Below are positions 34,031 through 46,969 of a stretch of 64,000 bases of DNA, in pieces (position 1 is the stretch's first letter; each line of letters begins with the position of its first letter). The position numbers and the translations under genes were made by a program. This DNA is from Scedosporium boydii. Its lineage: Eukaryota; Ascomycota; Sordariomycetes; Microascales; Microascaceae. Location: positions 1-64,000 of the forward strand of contig NJFT01000018.1 of NCBI GenBank assembly GCA_002221725.1, written 5' to 3'. A model generated the notes under the pieces. That model was given only the letters and a program-made list of their open reading frames with translations. It made no database searches and had not been told where the DNA came from.

Positions 34031-37000
34031 TTACTCCTGATCCCGCACAGTAACCAGGCAGGGCCTCCGAGCATGCCATATCCTCCTCTCTCTCTTCCCC
34101 AACACCGCATCGAGCATCGTCTGCGTGTCGGACCGTGCTCTCGCGCCGGATTTCTCCTTCTTCTTCTCGTCTGCTTCCTCCTCATCAGCGTCCCGCCATA
34201 ATATAGTCTCCTCTACTGAGGCCGTTATCTCGAACTGTCCTCGGCATAATACGGTCACCCCGAGGATGACATCGGTGCTACTCTTGGCGTCCAAGAGGGG
34301 GAGGACCTGTTGTAACGTCCCGTTCCATGCGAACTTTCTAGAGTAGTCTAGCGCGACGTTGCTTGGCCTGTTGCAGAGGGCCGGCATCAGCCGGAGGAGG
34401 GGATATATTGGCCGGATGGTCCTGTTGGTGATGCGGACCCTCACCTGCGCGAAGTCATCTACAAACATAGCCTTGTGATGAGACGCCGGCTCAGACTCCT
34501 CCTCGTTATCCGGATTTTCAACAAATATCTCGATCCCAACATCCTCGACCTTAAGAGCATCGACCATCCGGCTGGCCAATCGGAGAGCGCGTAGCTCAAC
34601 GGTTCCCGATCGCTGTGGTCCGGAAAGTGTCTTCCATGTAGCCCTTAGAGAATCGAGGAGCTTCTCTCGATACCAGAATGCTTCTCGTACCCCACGCTCG
34701 AAGTCGGGAGTCGTCTTGCTAGTGCTGACGACAAACTGGCGATTGCGCTTGGGATTTAGAGCCGGGATCGAGGCGTGAGGGTCCTCAACGAAGATACGTC
34801 GTATAGGGAAGACAACTCGGGATGTGTTGCCTGGCAAAATGTATTCTTCCACGGAAACGTTATCCTCGCCTTCGATACGGAGGAGCATCGTGCTTGGCCA
34901 GGCGTTGATTAGATCCAACGACAACAGGCAATACCTGTCCGCAGAGAATGTAGGCTGGTCGTCCTCACCACCAGATTTCCTAACGCGGTTCCATAGAGAT
35001 TCGGGCACCTCTCCAAGAATCGGGAGGATATCGTACCGGGAAACTTCAACGCTGGCATTGACAGTGACGGTTAACTGCACACTGACCCGCCGGGTGTGGA
35101 ACTGATCGACAATATCCTCCGGCGCCATGCCGAGGTGTGCATAGTCGATCTGGATGGTGCCACTCGTAAGTCCAGGCTTGCCTAGGACCTCAAACTCAAA
35201 CGTTGCCTCGCCGCCAGGCGCGATGTACCTCTTGTCCTGCGCTTTCCTTCGCAACCTTAGGGATTGCTTCTTCATCAAGATAAGTTCGTATTCATACAGC
35301 TCAGCCGGAGTTGAGTCGCGGTTATTGAGGGCCGTCTGTAGCGGACCTTGGGTCGAATCCTCAAACGAGAAGAGCATAAAATCCACCGGCGTAGTTTTGC
35401 TAGTATTCTTGAGCGTGACCGAGAACACCTGTCGCTCTCCTTCAAGTATCATCACACAAGACTGTGGGAGCGTGGTAGATTTCACAGCCACCAAAGGCTG
35501 CTCAGGTATTACTTTGAGAGGGAGTTCGGTAGGTATGAGAGACGGTGGCGCCGGCCCTTCGAGCGCTAGGTTCTTGTTGAGAGCCGCCAGACCAGTAGCT
35601 TTGTACTTGAGCACCCTCTCGGGGACCCAGGGCTGGGAGAAGATTGGGAAATGTTTCTCGCGGCAACCGCGTATGCGGACCAGGGCGCCTGTTATTTTCA
35701 AGCTTCCCGATGACTTCGGAATACCAGGGACCTTGAGTACTTGTGTTCGGTAGGGTCCGATAATCGTACTTTCTGTAGCGGGCTCGAAGTCGGCCCCCTC
35801 GGCCACAATTTTAATGCTTTCGATATCGAGGTCGATATCGTAGGGGTTTTGGAGCGTAACCCTAAAGGTAGCCGTCTCACCCACAACAAGAGTTTGATCC
35901 ACCGCCGCCTTGTCAGGTTGTTTTAAGAACGGGTTGTAAATAAAAGGATCGACATCTTGCGATGTGCGAGAGGTTGACACCCCGGGCAGTACGCTCTTAG
36001 AATGAGCAACGGGCACTTTACTCCCCGGCAGGGGGTCGAGGATAATCCCCCGGACCAGCAGCTCATCCCAGTACTCGGCCGCAAGATGGTCAAGCCCTAA
36101 TCTCTTCGACAAGGAATACGTCTTGGCGATGTTTGTGACAAGCCTCACTTGCTCCTCCTTCGGGATCGTAGGTGCTGCATCCTCCCGTCTCGGCCCAGGG
36201 GCCACACCAGAGCCGGCGGTACGCATGAGGTCACTGGAGAACTTTAAGACACCGTTAAAATCGGGAAGTGCCTCTGAAAAGTTGATGCACGCACGAAGTA
36301 CGCTCAGCTTGACGCTCGGAAACCCAAAGAACCTCGCGGCAGTTTGCTTCCGTATTCGGGAGACAGTCTCAGCGCTAGAGGTAACATCCTCCTCCTTTGC
36401 AATGGAGCCGTTGCTCGGGTCATAGTCGACAATCCCATACGTCTTGCATAGAATTGCCAGAAATGACTCGATGCCTTGTTCGATATCCCCTTCCTGAAGC
36501 TCAAGAGCCACCGATCCAGCGGGTTTCCTGTGTCCGTCCGCAGCTGCGAGCGCCACAAGACCGGCGGCCGGGTGTATGCCCACCTCGGCAGCGCCACGGG
36601 TCCTTGCTTCGACCAGGCCACTAATCAAGACCGAAATTAACTCCTGGATTACCATGCCTTTTTTGCGGTGGTAACCTAGAGGACCAAGCACCGATGCTAT
36701 CCCACTTAATATTGTAACGCGATCCACGACTGTAAGAAGTTCGGATGCTGAAGAGGGGAAAGCGCGGAATGCCATGCTGGCAATAAACTGGCGATTTGGT
36801 TTTACAGTGAGACGAGGAGAGGTTGTCAGAATTTTCGCGGGCGGGTCACCATGAACGATTGCCCGTATAGAATCCTCACTGAGGGTTCCATCCGCAAGAT
36901 GGAGGAAAGATAAGAGTTTGCAGAATCTTAGGGCAGCTTCTGAGAGAGGTAGAGGGGGTAAGTTTTCGGAGGAGATTCTCGAGTATGATCCCAGGATGCG

Positions 37001-38484
37001 GTCTAGAAGATCGGGTAGGATGACTTGAAGATTTCGAAAGCGCACCGGCTGTCTAGGGTCTAGATTGTCCACCTCCTTTAAGCCACCATCGCTTGGTTGC
37101 TTCTCTTGGGGCGGCAGGCAAACAACGGGGACTTGGAAGTCGATGCCCGCCCAGCCTAATAGGAGAAGGCAGATGACGATCAGCTCCAAAGCCTTCCCGT
37201 GCCAAATATGGTCGTTTACAGAGCGAGCCATCGTAGCACCCTCAACGAGGTCTTTCAGTGCATCAGGCCATCTGCCTGCTTGGAGATACATGGATCCGAC
37301 AACTATGACACTCCGGGCTTTGCCTCTCAGCCTCCACCTCTCGTTCGCTCCACCGGACCCGAAACCTTGTACGGATACTCGGTCTTGACTCGACGTTCGG
37401 AAGCCCTCCGCAGTGCCAGGACGGGAGTGCCTCTGCTCCGGGCTTGATCTGCCACTGTCTTGATTGGAGACAAGTTCATCAAAGGTGGTGGGCGGGTTCG
37501 ATAACGCACTCTTCCCCGGCGTCGACGACCGAGATGACGGGGTGGCGGAATGGAGGATAGAGGGTGAGGATTTAAAAGGTACCGGAGGCATCGACATGCG
37601 CACATGGCTCCGATCGACTCTCTCGGCGAGCCCAGCTGACGAATTAGACCGCGTTCCAGAGACGAACTGGGAATTCCGCCTGCCATGACCGCCGAATTCC
37701 TCAGAACCGCCCCAAGACGACGACCCGTTGGCCCTAGAACCAGACATTTGCCCAGGAGAATCAATGAAATTTGTTCCCTCTATCGACTTGGCTAGTGTCG
37801 TCATCTCAGCTAGCAGCAACGACGAAATGTCGCACATAACGCCCTTTACGGTTGTTCGCTTGCATTTCTCGGGGGTCGGGATCGTCGCAATGCCCTCGAA
37901 GGGCATGGGGATTTCAAGGCCCTCGGGAGGCTCATAATCAAAGATGAGCACCTGGTGTACCAAGGCTTTGGAGAAGTCATCGCGGAGATCCTCGAGCTCC
38001 TGGTAGAGGGATCGAATATTCTGCTCTATCAGGGTAGGAGCCCTCCCATTTATAGAATTTCGTTTCCCGATTACCTCTCGGTCCAACTCTTTCCCATCAG
38101 CGATAGCTATTATAACCAAGGGTTCGCGATAGAGCTCAAACGGCGAGAGGGCCAGGTGGGAAGGCGGTGGCATGTGGGTGATGAGCTCGTAGAATATGGC
38201 GCCGGACCGAAACGCAAGAGGTGAGAACATGCCTACTACTGTCAAAAACTGAATTCTTCATTCGCGGGGGGCCAGGCCGATGTTTTGGAGGGACATGAAT
38301 GGGGGGTTTGTTGCGTACTGCGATTCGGGCGGCCATCAGGGGTGATGTCCCGAAGGTGGACAACATGTTCCTCCTGGAGTCGCTCGATGAAGCCGGAGAA
38401 TCGAGGGCCTCGGATCTGGCCTAAGGGAAGCAGAAGTGCCCTAACCCGCGCGGGGGCTATAGGCGACAAGGGATCTAAGCTCAT
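34031..38484 (-). CDS. TRS120: TRAPPII complex subunit Trs120 (TRAPPC9)
   Basis: Two exons (38484-38319 and 38238-34031) encode about 1457 residues. Exon 1 gives the conserved start MSLDPLSPIAPARVRALLLP through DITPDGRPNR. Exon 2 continues with MFSPLAF, PPPSHLALSPFELYREPL and VIIAIADG, strongly Trs120-like. A Ser/Pro-rich insert occupies roughly residues 220-340, helical repeats follow, and the C-terminal half has beta-sandwich-type repeats. Trs120 belongs to the TRAPPII Rab-GEF at the late Golgi, acting on Ypt31/32 (Rab11). The intron acceptor is a triple tandem (CAGTAGTAG), so exon 2 may begin at 38238, 38235 or 38232 without changing frame. The third choice (PNRSMFSP) most resembles the family. 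The long exon has no internal stop over 1400 codons. Confidence 0.93.
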
Positions 38485-39037
38485 TGTGAAGTAAAATGTG
38501 TATATTCGAACATCGTCGAGGTAGTTCCGTTAGGAAGGAAAGCGAGCTACCAGGCGGTGCGGTCTAGGGGGTTAGGTCGTGACTGGGAGACCGTGATAAA
38601 TCTCCTAATTCGCGGGTCGTTTCTGGTCGGATTCGGCTATAAGAGAAAGGAGCCAGGCTGGTAGGTTATAGGAGGGCGATGTTCTGCGCGATTCTGGGAT
38701 TTTCAGATCCGTTGATGGGCGATCCTGGATTCGAGTTCAACAAAGGCATCTCGACATTAGAGACAGTTCGTAGTATGGCTTAGTCAGCGTATTCGCCGCC
38801 TTCATTTCTTTGAACATGGCCTCGATTCCTTGAGGTCACTCAATCCCCGGCTCGTTTTTTCTTTTTTTTTTTTGTTCTGTTTGGCTAAAAATGTCGCTTG
38901 GTTTGCTTTTAGACTTAAATTAACTCTCGAAGCCATGTACTACCATTACATTGAATCCTCTTCACAGTATGCGCTCAGATACACGATCTGGACCAGACAC
39001 CAGCGAAGCCAGGCAGACTCATGTTTTGCCACTCCAT
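38485..39037. other. Intergenic region, TRS120 promoter
   Basis: About 550 nt between the TRS120 start and the stop of the SDR-like gene, containing a T10 run near 38861-38870. Nothing else is recognised. Confidence 0.6.
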
Positions 39038-40444
39038 TCAGCTTGGTGTCATTGATGCACGACCAGCAGTCGCTGGGGAATCCTTGCTCTTCTCCTCTTT
39101 AACTTCCGTACCATCTTGGGGTATATCCACAGCCATGCTAGCCTCGACGAAATCCTCCAGCTCCTCCGTCACCGTCTTAAGCTTGTCCTTGACAGCAATG
39201 GCCCCTTCAAAGCCTACAATATGTCTCGCGGGCGGGTTTTCATGTCCTCCAATCGCCGTAAGGGCATGCACAGTCTCCATAACGAGTTTATCGTAGGCCG
39301 AAGGCGGCAACTTGGGATACCGCGTGATGATTGACGTATCAGAAGACTCGAGTGACGTTTCGGGGTTCATGTTCAGCACGTTGATGAGCATATCCCGCAC
39401 GCTTGGGGCCATGTTGACCTCGTTCTCGGGAGGTGGGAGCGAAGGTGAGAAGATGATTTTGTTGGTCAGCGATTGGATCTCCTTGTTGGGCTGGACGATG
39501 GTGACTTTGATGTTGAAGGGCGCGATCTCGTAGGCGAGGGAGTCGCAGTATCCCTCGAGCGCCCAAGTGGCCGCCGTGTAGATGGACATGCCTGGCGTGC
39601 CGATGTGACCGCCTATGCTTGTGAGGACGATGATGTGACCTGTGTGCTGCTCTCTAAGGATCGGTAAAGTTGCTTTGATGAAGTTGATCTGGGAAAAGAA
39701 GATGGACTCGAACTGGTCCCGGATGAGGTTCTGTGTGACTGGGGTGGTTGAAAGCTCCTCCACCGTCCCAATCACAGCTACATTCGATACACCTTTGCGT
39801 TAGTTCATATTCATATTCATCAACAAAATTTCAGTTTTCAAGACTCCTCGTCTTGAAAGATGTTCTCCTATCCTCTGCATTTCGCAGCTTGTCCGTGCCT
39901 CAAGAGCTTCCGAATCCATCAACTCACCTTCAGACTTGCAACACAGCAAAATATCGATTCTCCCAAAAGCTTGAATCGCCTCAGCTATGGCAGCCGTACA
40001 CTGACCCATGACCTTCCCATCGCATCTCACCCCCCTCAACCGATCCTTCCACCCTTCGCGGTCTTTCCTATTACTCTTGCACTCGTTGACGAGCTCACGA
40101 AACTCGGCGCTGCGCTGCTCATCCTCGACCTCGTGAGGCGGTAAGCAGGCGACGACGTAATCGCCGTGAGTTAAGAGAAGACGGATGAGGCGGATCTGGA
40201 GTGGCGAAAGGGCAGAAGTTAAGAGCCATGTCCTCGGGGAGTTGTGAGTGGCTTTCAAGCGACGTTAGCCATGCCTGCGATGGATTACAGGGTGTTAAGA
40301 AACCGTGTGAAGGGGGCTATTCTTTGTTTTTTTGAGTTGCGAATAAGATTGAAATGCTTGGCCGAGTCACTTACGAAAGGATGGAGGCGGGATGGCTTGG
40401 GTTTGCCTAGGCGGCGCAGACTCGGACGCTTTTCGATCCGTCAT
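39038..40444 (-). CDS. Atypical short-chain dehydrogenase-like protein
   Basis: Three exons (40444-40375, 40251-39928 and 39777-39038) encode 377 residues. The start is an ATG (MTDRKASES) in a small first exon; downstream apparent starts are TTG/GTG. The Rossmann order is recognisable: TWLLTSAL strand, THGDYVVACL, FGRIDILL, GHIIVLTSIGG with Ser185, then SIYTAATWALEGYCDSLAYEI and NIKVTIVQPNKE. Catalytic features are altered. TGxxxGxG reads TSALSPLQ with no Gly, NNAG is replaced by CCKS, and in the YxxxK motif Tyr198 is followed by Thr202 instead of Lys. The C-terminal ~130 residues extend beyond the fold and end in a Lys/Glu tail. It may be a regulatory or binding pseudo-dehydrogenase rather than an oxidoreductase. 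Splice sites are good (GTAAGT and GTGAGT; GCTAAC branch in intron 1). Confidence 0.8.
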
Positions 40445-41417
40445 GGCGGCCGAAGGGTCCGAGAGTGAAGGACTTTATAGCGGCGAATACAACGGGTCAC
40501 TTGAAGGGTCTACCAAACTTGGGCTGTGGTCGGAGGATCAAATATATCGATATCTTTCACAGGTGTTTCTCGGTGAATGAGACAGATTGTGGAGGATTTG
40601 CCGAATTCAAGCGGGGTTGAAAAAAAGTAGCTTAAACTGAACTTAATGATGCTCGCTTTCAGCCCAGCCTTTAATTTGGCTTGTCTGAAGGCTGGATTGG
40701 ACTCGAGTCCTCGTTTCAAGTAGGTAGTTGCACCGAAAACAAAATAATAAAAAAAAGAGCAACATTCAAGGTGGATTCATCAACGCCGATCTTGGTGATA
40801 TTGAATTGGTATTAATACCACGAACAGAGGGGGACATTGAATAATAAATCTTATCGCGGGGCTGATGATGAACTCCACCCATGTTAGCCTTCTCCCCTTT
40901 CCATCGTTTGGGTTTTCTTTCTTTATTGACCGAAGGGCACTGTCCTTTCGTTTCCGGACAGTTGGGGCAGTTGGGGCAGTTGGGTTTGGGTTTGGATACC
41001 CCCTCTGAGAAATCTTCAATTACCACGTCAGAGACTTAGACTTGGAACCTCGTCCTTCCAACCCAGATTCCTAGTCCCCCCATTTTCACAGGAAATATCT
41101 ATAGCACTTCCGCCATCATTCAAATATCATTATTATTAACACTTACAGAGAATAAAACAGACAAGCTGCGAATACTCACTTCGTCTTCATTACATGCGCC
41201 TTATTCTTCTGGATATCAAAATGATGGCCGTTGCAACTTATAGCCCTCTTCCCTAACCATCCAGGTCTCGTCTCATCCCCTCATAGTCTCAGCTACCCAA
41301 TAAAATGAAATAAACGGAAATTTCTTCGATTTCAAGCATCCTTCACCCTTTTCCGCAAGTGAAAGGAACAGAGGTAGAAGCAGGAGAAGGAGGAAATGCC
41401 AGGGCAATGGCAACCAA
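40445..41417. other. Intergenic region with short G-rich tandem repeat
   Basis: Between the SDR-like start and the MFS stop. Near 40958-40995 there is a short tandem array of GGGGCAGTT units followed by GGGTTT units. No gene is recognised. Confidence 0.6.
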
Positions 41418-44183
41418 CTACCCGACCTTGGCAATCGGAGCTTCATGAGTGCTTCCATTGCCGTCCCGCTCGAGTTCGACCCTCTTCTCGTGGTCATGTG
41501 GGGCTCCAAAGAGCTCGTCCATCTTCTCGAGACTGAGACCCTTGGTCTCGGGAATGAAGAACCAGACAAAGACACCCATGATCGCGCAGAAGCCTCCGAA
41601 AAGGAAAAACATGCCCTATATGATTAGAGATGTCGTTAACAAACTAATTTGCAATGAAGTGTATAACTGTGAATCTAGAAGATCGACTTACATATCCTGC
41701 AGTTCCCATAGTTCGCTTCATCTCCAAGACGGTTCGGGCAATGATGAAGTTGAAGAGCCACTGTACGGCAGCACCGAGAGCGACATTGAGGGCTCGAAGG
41801 CGGGCAGTTGGAATCTCGCTGTTTTCCGTTCGTAATATTAGCCGGATGATTCTTGATAAGTGCGTCTTCGAAAGGAGACTCTTCATACCTAACTAGGATC
41901 CAGCAGACAGGCCCCCAACCAAATTGGAAGAAGGTGGCCCAGAGGTAGATACATGCGATGGCGAAGATACCGAATCCGCTAATCTATAACCCAGAAATAG
42001 AAAGTCAGCCCCTGTAAAAACTGGGTTGGGATAGGACGAAACCAGGGAGAGTTGGCAGCAAGCGATGATACGTACAGGCTTGCCCTCGACAGGAGGTTCA
42101 ACTCGGCCATAGATACCGACGAGGAACATGACAATAGCCTGGGCGGCGCTAGTCCACAAAAGACTGCGTCTACGTCCGAGAGAGTCGGCAAAAAATGTGA
42201 GGAAGATCAAGCAGCCGACGACTTTGACGATGCCGTAGACGCCGGTGGCGAGGAGGGAGACTAGGTCGCCGCTCAAACCGAGAGACTTGAAGATTTGCGG
42301 AGCGTAGTAGTTCTAACGCAGGGATGAGTATTTTTTTTTGACAAGGGTATTATAAACTACTCTCAGTGAGGTGTGAAACTTACAACAGCGTTGACGCCGG
42401 TCATCTGCTGCCAGACCATGAGCATGGCAGAGATGAGAGCTCGCTTTCGGTTGGAGGGGATAAGCCACATCTCCTTGAGGAGTACTTTGGTCGTGGCATC
42501 GCCAACAAGGAGTCTCTCCTGTTCGAGCTGTTCGGCCATATCCTGCAATTCCCGCTGTACGTAGTCGTGGTCACTAGGAAGACTGAAAGAGAGTATCGCA
42601 TTAGACTCTAGAGTGACATGGACCGCGCCAGGGGGGGAGGTGAAGACAACAAGATTTGACTTACTCCCGAAGCCGGCTAAGAATGGCAGTACTCCTCTCC
42701 CAGTCGTCTTGCTTCGCACACCAACGGGGACTGTAAAGGTACTGTTAGATTACCCTCCGACCAAAGTGATTTCGCAGCGAACTCCTGCTTTTCAAATGAT
42801 TGTTGACCTACCTCTCAGGGACGAGGAACATTCCGATAGAAAGAAGACTAGTAGAATGAAGGTCAGCTTTGTGCGGTGCCCAGGATTTACAGGTTATCCT
42901 TGGCGAGGACTTACAGAGCGGGGAGAGACTGCAAGATCAGGGGAACGACAAAGATGGAAATTCCCTTGAAATGAGACTTCGAGCCGTAGTTGATCCTACC
43001 ATTGTAATGATGAGCTTTAGGCGTCTATCGCTCCTCGCGGAGATTCTGTGACCGGTACTTTCTTACCAGAACGAGATCATAACACCGCTGACAATGAAGA
43101 GTTGGTAAAGGGCTACGCATCCAGTCAGCCGCCACCAAATCACTAGTTCCGTTGTGATAGTGTTCAGGAGTTCGTTTCTTACAAGTCAAGCCACCTCGAA
43201 TGGCACGAGGGGCGCATTCGGAGACGTAAAGGGGAGTCAACATCGAGGCGGCGCCCACACCGAGACCAGCGATAAATCGACCGACGAACATAAGAGGGAG
43301 GTTTCCACTAGCGGCAGAGGCAGTCTGCATAACTACGCCCACGCAGGCGATCATGCCAGTAACAATGAGGGACCATCGACGACCGTATCGATCCGCGAGC
43401 CAGGGCGTGATGAAACATGCGAAGAAACAGCCTCCCTGAAGAGTAGAGACAACTAGCATTGAGGTCAGATATGGGTATCGATCGGTATTTTGAAGCCTAG
43501 GAACTTACTGTCCTGGTCGTGCTTGTCCTTTATTGCCTGCTCTGCCTCGGCGTATCCGTATTGTCTAGTTCCGGCGTCTTAGTTTCCACTTATACAAGCT
43601 GGTGGGAAGTGTGAATCCGAACTTCGTCACTCACACTTGGGTCTCCTTCATGGCCAATACACCACCGATGGCGCCAATGCTACAAGAATAATGTTAGCCA
43701 ATTTAGATTAACTCAGTAGGCGGCGCTTCTATAAAGAAAGGAAAACAAAAGAAAAAATAAGAGGAGAGAAGAAGAAGAAGAAGAAGAAGAAGAAGAAGAA
43801 GAAACAGATGGACCTCCGATTACTTACTCCCAGCCGAAAAGCATACCTCCGAAACTAGAAAATACACAAGCGTGTTAGTCAATGGAGAGGCAGATTCGGT
43901 CTCTACGGGGCCGTCCCGATCATGCATACCAAGCTGCGTTCAAGAACCAGATTAGCCGTTGTGCTGAAGATTCGCAGAGGCGTTCTCAGGGCGATCATTG
44001 ATTCACTTACAAGCGCAAACCAACGCGAAGACCCTCCAGTTGTAGATTTCTACAGGGCTAGAGGCCGAGAGTTAATTTCTTGTCCTCACAAGCCAAATTG
44101 GAGCTCGGGATAGACTAGACCTACTCTTCGCGCATGGCATCGTTTCTAACGATGACGCGCAAGAACTTTGCTGCGGTGCCCAT
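41418..44183 (-). CDS. MFS sugar (hexose/polyol/quinate-type) transporter with 4-nt microexon
   Basis: Sixteen exons join in frame to 530 residues: 44183-44125, 44057-44011, 43933-43930, 43854-43828, 43679-43635, 43564-43509, 43452-43183, 43112-43067, 42995-42915, 42847-42812, 42730-42665, 42582-42384, 42312-42076, 41983-41889, 41818-41692 and 41615-41418. The third exon is only 4 nt (CTTG); without it the frame breaks between [11 protein letters not shown] and [12 protein letters not shown], which are plainly one helix. Sugar-porter signatures are present: DRYGRRW (DRxGRR), [38 protein letters not shown] and PETKGLSLE. Twelve membrane helices are expected, with both termini cytosolic. It probably imports a monosaccharide or related polyol by proton symport; the substrate is not decidable. 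Intron 4 carries a (TTC)12 microsatellite. Confidence 0.88.
43768..43803. repeat. Microsatellite (GAA)12
   Basis: Twelve perfect GAA units, read as TTC on the coding strand, inside intron 4 of the MFS transporter (43680-43827). It is likely polymorphic in length. Only intron length would change, not the reading frame. Confidence 0.92.
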
Positions 44184-46969
44184 TTCTGCGGTATTGAGAG
44201 TGGCCGATCGGTGTCAAGGTGTCGGATTCGATATCGGTTGAAGTCGGAGAAGACCAAAGTTGCAATGGGCCGAAACACTCTTCTCGAAGCAGCACGTCCT
44301 GTTCTTTTTCTTCTTCTTTTCCAAAAATCGAAACGAGCCGTCTCCTGTTCCTTCGAGAATCCGAGGAATTGAGTGATAAGCAGTGAGGAGAGTGGAAATA
44401 AAAGAGGAGAGTTAAGTGTGGCCGGTTCCCAGAGAACCGGGTGCTGCAGGATATAATATTGCGAGCATACCGCAATCTGGGTCGTAACCGGAGCTTCTCA
44501 TGGTCGTTAAAGCGAAGGAATATCAAGGTACTTCGTACTCTCACCCTACCCTACCCCAACCCGCCCGACAGCACGGGCAAGTGAGTTAACTCCGGAGGGT
44601 AGACGAGAAGGAGATAAAGGAGGGTTGAACGCACTAGGGTTTATTCGGTCCATGGTCACGCTCGAGTAGAGTTCTGCAGCCTCTACAGTGGTAGGGTACC
44701 TTGGCCGATGGATATGGACGGGAAGATTGAAAGCGAGAGACTGTATGATGACGATGATGATAAAACAATACATCAGCAAGCAAAATCTTGTCTTGGTTGC
44801 ATCTAACCACGTAGTTTATGCCGCTTGGTGCATGCGTATCCAGAGTGCTACTCTACGAGTCAATCCACTCAGACGGGAGATGGGTTCATCTTGGGTTCTG
44901 GCTGAGCACATTTGAATCCGGTCGCCGGCATTCTCGCACCGAGAACCCAATGTACAAAGTATTAAGGTCCCGCTGGTCAGAACCATATATCCCAAGCGAA
45001 AACGTCAACAGTCGCACCCAGTAAATGGCGGGAACCAAGCGGAGCTTGTCCTCTTCTCCGCATGCCTCCCAGATTAGTTGGGGTCATCAGAGCGGGAGGA
45101 TCGTCTTTTCTTGCCTTTGTAAAGGGTAGAATGGAGACGTCTCAGCGGAATTGGAGGGAAAGTACAATGTAATATCGCCGCGATGTGCCAAAATATCAGC
45201 CAGAATAATCGTTACTTCCAAGTTTGTGACTCGCGTTCGGCTGTCCACCGGGGATAAAGCGGCGACACAACCCTCCGAGTTCGTCGATCCATTTGAGAAC
45301 CACCTAGACTAGTCTGGCCCACATGGTGAGTTTCGGGTTTTTTTTTTTTTTTTTAAACGTTGGCATTGCCGACCAGGAAGCAGCAGGATGCGAATGACAC
45401 CATTGGACTCCCCATTGTTCGTTGCTGCGGATGGGCTTTCTTCTCCACTTACAATGAGACCAACCTGCCGGAAGTGAGCGAGGCCCGGAGCCCAGCCAGG
45501 AAACAAAAACAAAATCTGATAAGAGGATGGGCGGTTCCATGAAGTACATAAAATAGCTAGGGCTTACACGCGTTAGGCGGGTATTCCTTCATCAACCTTA
45601 GCAAGGACAAATCGCGGGAGACTTGAGATGCGATACTCCAGTCTTCGAAAGCCGCCTGCCCTTCTTCCATCAGCCATTCGAGCATGGCGGATAATTTGAT
45701 CCCACCAATGAAGGCTATGCGGTGACCACAGGTTTTGATACGTGGTCCAGCGCTGGTGCTAAAACCGGGCAGGCAGTGATGCACGGTCGAGATCTCAGGA
45801 CATCATGGACCGTGTTATTGGAGCTTAGAGAATCGGAAGAATAACAGCACATGTAGTTGGAGCTTGGAAGATCAATGGGTAAGATGGGGGGCGAGCGGCA
45901 CCCTTCGCGCATCATTGATGTCTGTGGGTTGCCATCCTTATGGGCAGATGAGCGGAGATCAATTGATCCTTGTGTGCTCTTAATATTAGCCGTTTGGTTC
46001 GCCTTCACTTCCAATATTAGCCAAAATGCGGGGAATGGAAGGGCGCATACGAAGTAGGGACGCGAACCGTCGAATACACGTTCTTACTTACATTCAAACC
46101 TTGGGTTGATTCCGGCCGTGAATTTGGCCGAGTTGTATCCAACGTGGGTTTCCAGAAGCGGTTTCTGGAGGGTTGGCGAACGCCGCGGGCAGGGTATATT
46201 ATCCTCAAGCCTAAGCTGGCAGCATGTTAAAAATCCCAGCATTGAGAATAGCCAATACACTAGGTAAATAGACTTCCCCCTTGGCAAGATACTGGGCCCT
46301 TTACCCGGAATGCTGGATCTTGCAAGCATCGTTCATTCAAGCACACCCTTCATCGAGCCGACACTCTGAGTAGACAACAAACTGATCTTCTGAAAAAATC
46401 AAGTGAGAGTTAGGCTGGAAGCATCAAATCAAAGCTGCCGTGCTGCTGGAGACGGGGCAGCTAGAGGCGTAAGTTGAAAGAGGATTTGATGCCCTCGCTA
46501 GTCGAACGAAGGTGGTTCCATGTTCTCTTTCTTCTTCCGAGTTCAAGCCACACACGTGGGGCTATCTACCGATGCGACGGCGGGGTGCGGAGAGGTTGTG
46601 GTGGAGGGTTCCTGGATGTAGTTAGCCATTTGCTGCACTACTCCGCAATCTGGGCTCCCGCAAGAACCAACTGAAGTAGGCAAAGCGGGGGCCCCAAGAC
46701 TCTGGGGAGCCGTTATTAGCGGGAAACTTGGTCAACTCTACACCAGTGATGTGGGCCTGGCCAACAGACAGAGAATGGGGCCCTGAGGAAAGCTAGGCTT
46801 CCCAAACCCTAACCCGAAGACCAGTTCGTCGCGGCGTAGTGCTGGTAGAGATCAATGTCAAATCTCTCTAAGTTTAGGAATGATGTCAATTTACTATCAG
46901 TCGGGTGCCCTCGCTGAAACACCCAATGCTTGTAAAACTAATGCCCCCGTCCGCCGCCCCCCAATTAAA
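44184..46969. other. 2.8-kb intergenic region, no gene recognised
   Basis: MFS promoter on the left and DUF2264 3' flank on the right. Open frames are short and featureless. A T run lies at about 45340-45355. No tRNA or transposon signature was seen. Confidence 0.5.

Noticed and set aside
43828..44057. Frameshift or pseudogene call for the MFS transporter
   Set aside because: Direct joining of exons 2 and 4 shifts frame, but a 4-nt exon with canonical splice sites repairs it and all 16 exons then stay in frame to the stop.
44184..46969. Transposon or secondary-metabolism gene in the 2.8-kb gap
   Set aside because: No terminal repeats, transposase motifs or biosynthetic domains could be found on either strand.
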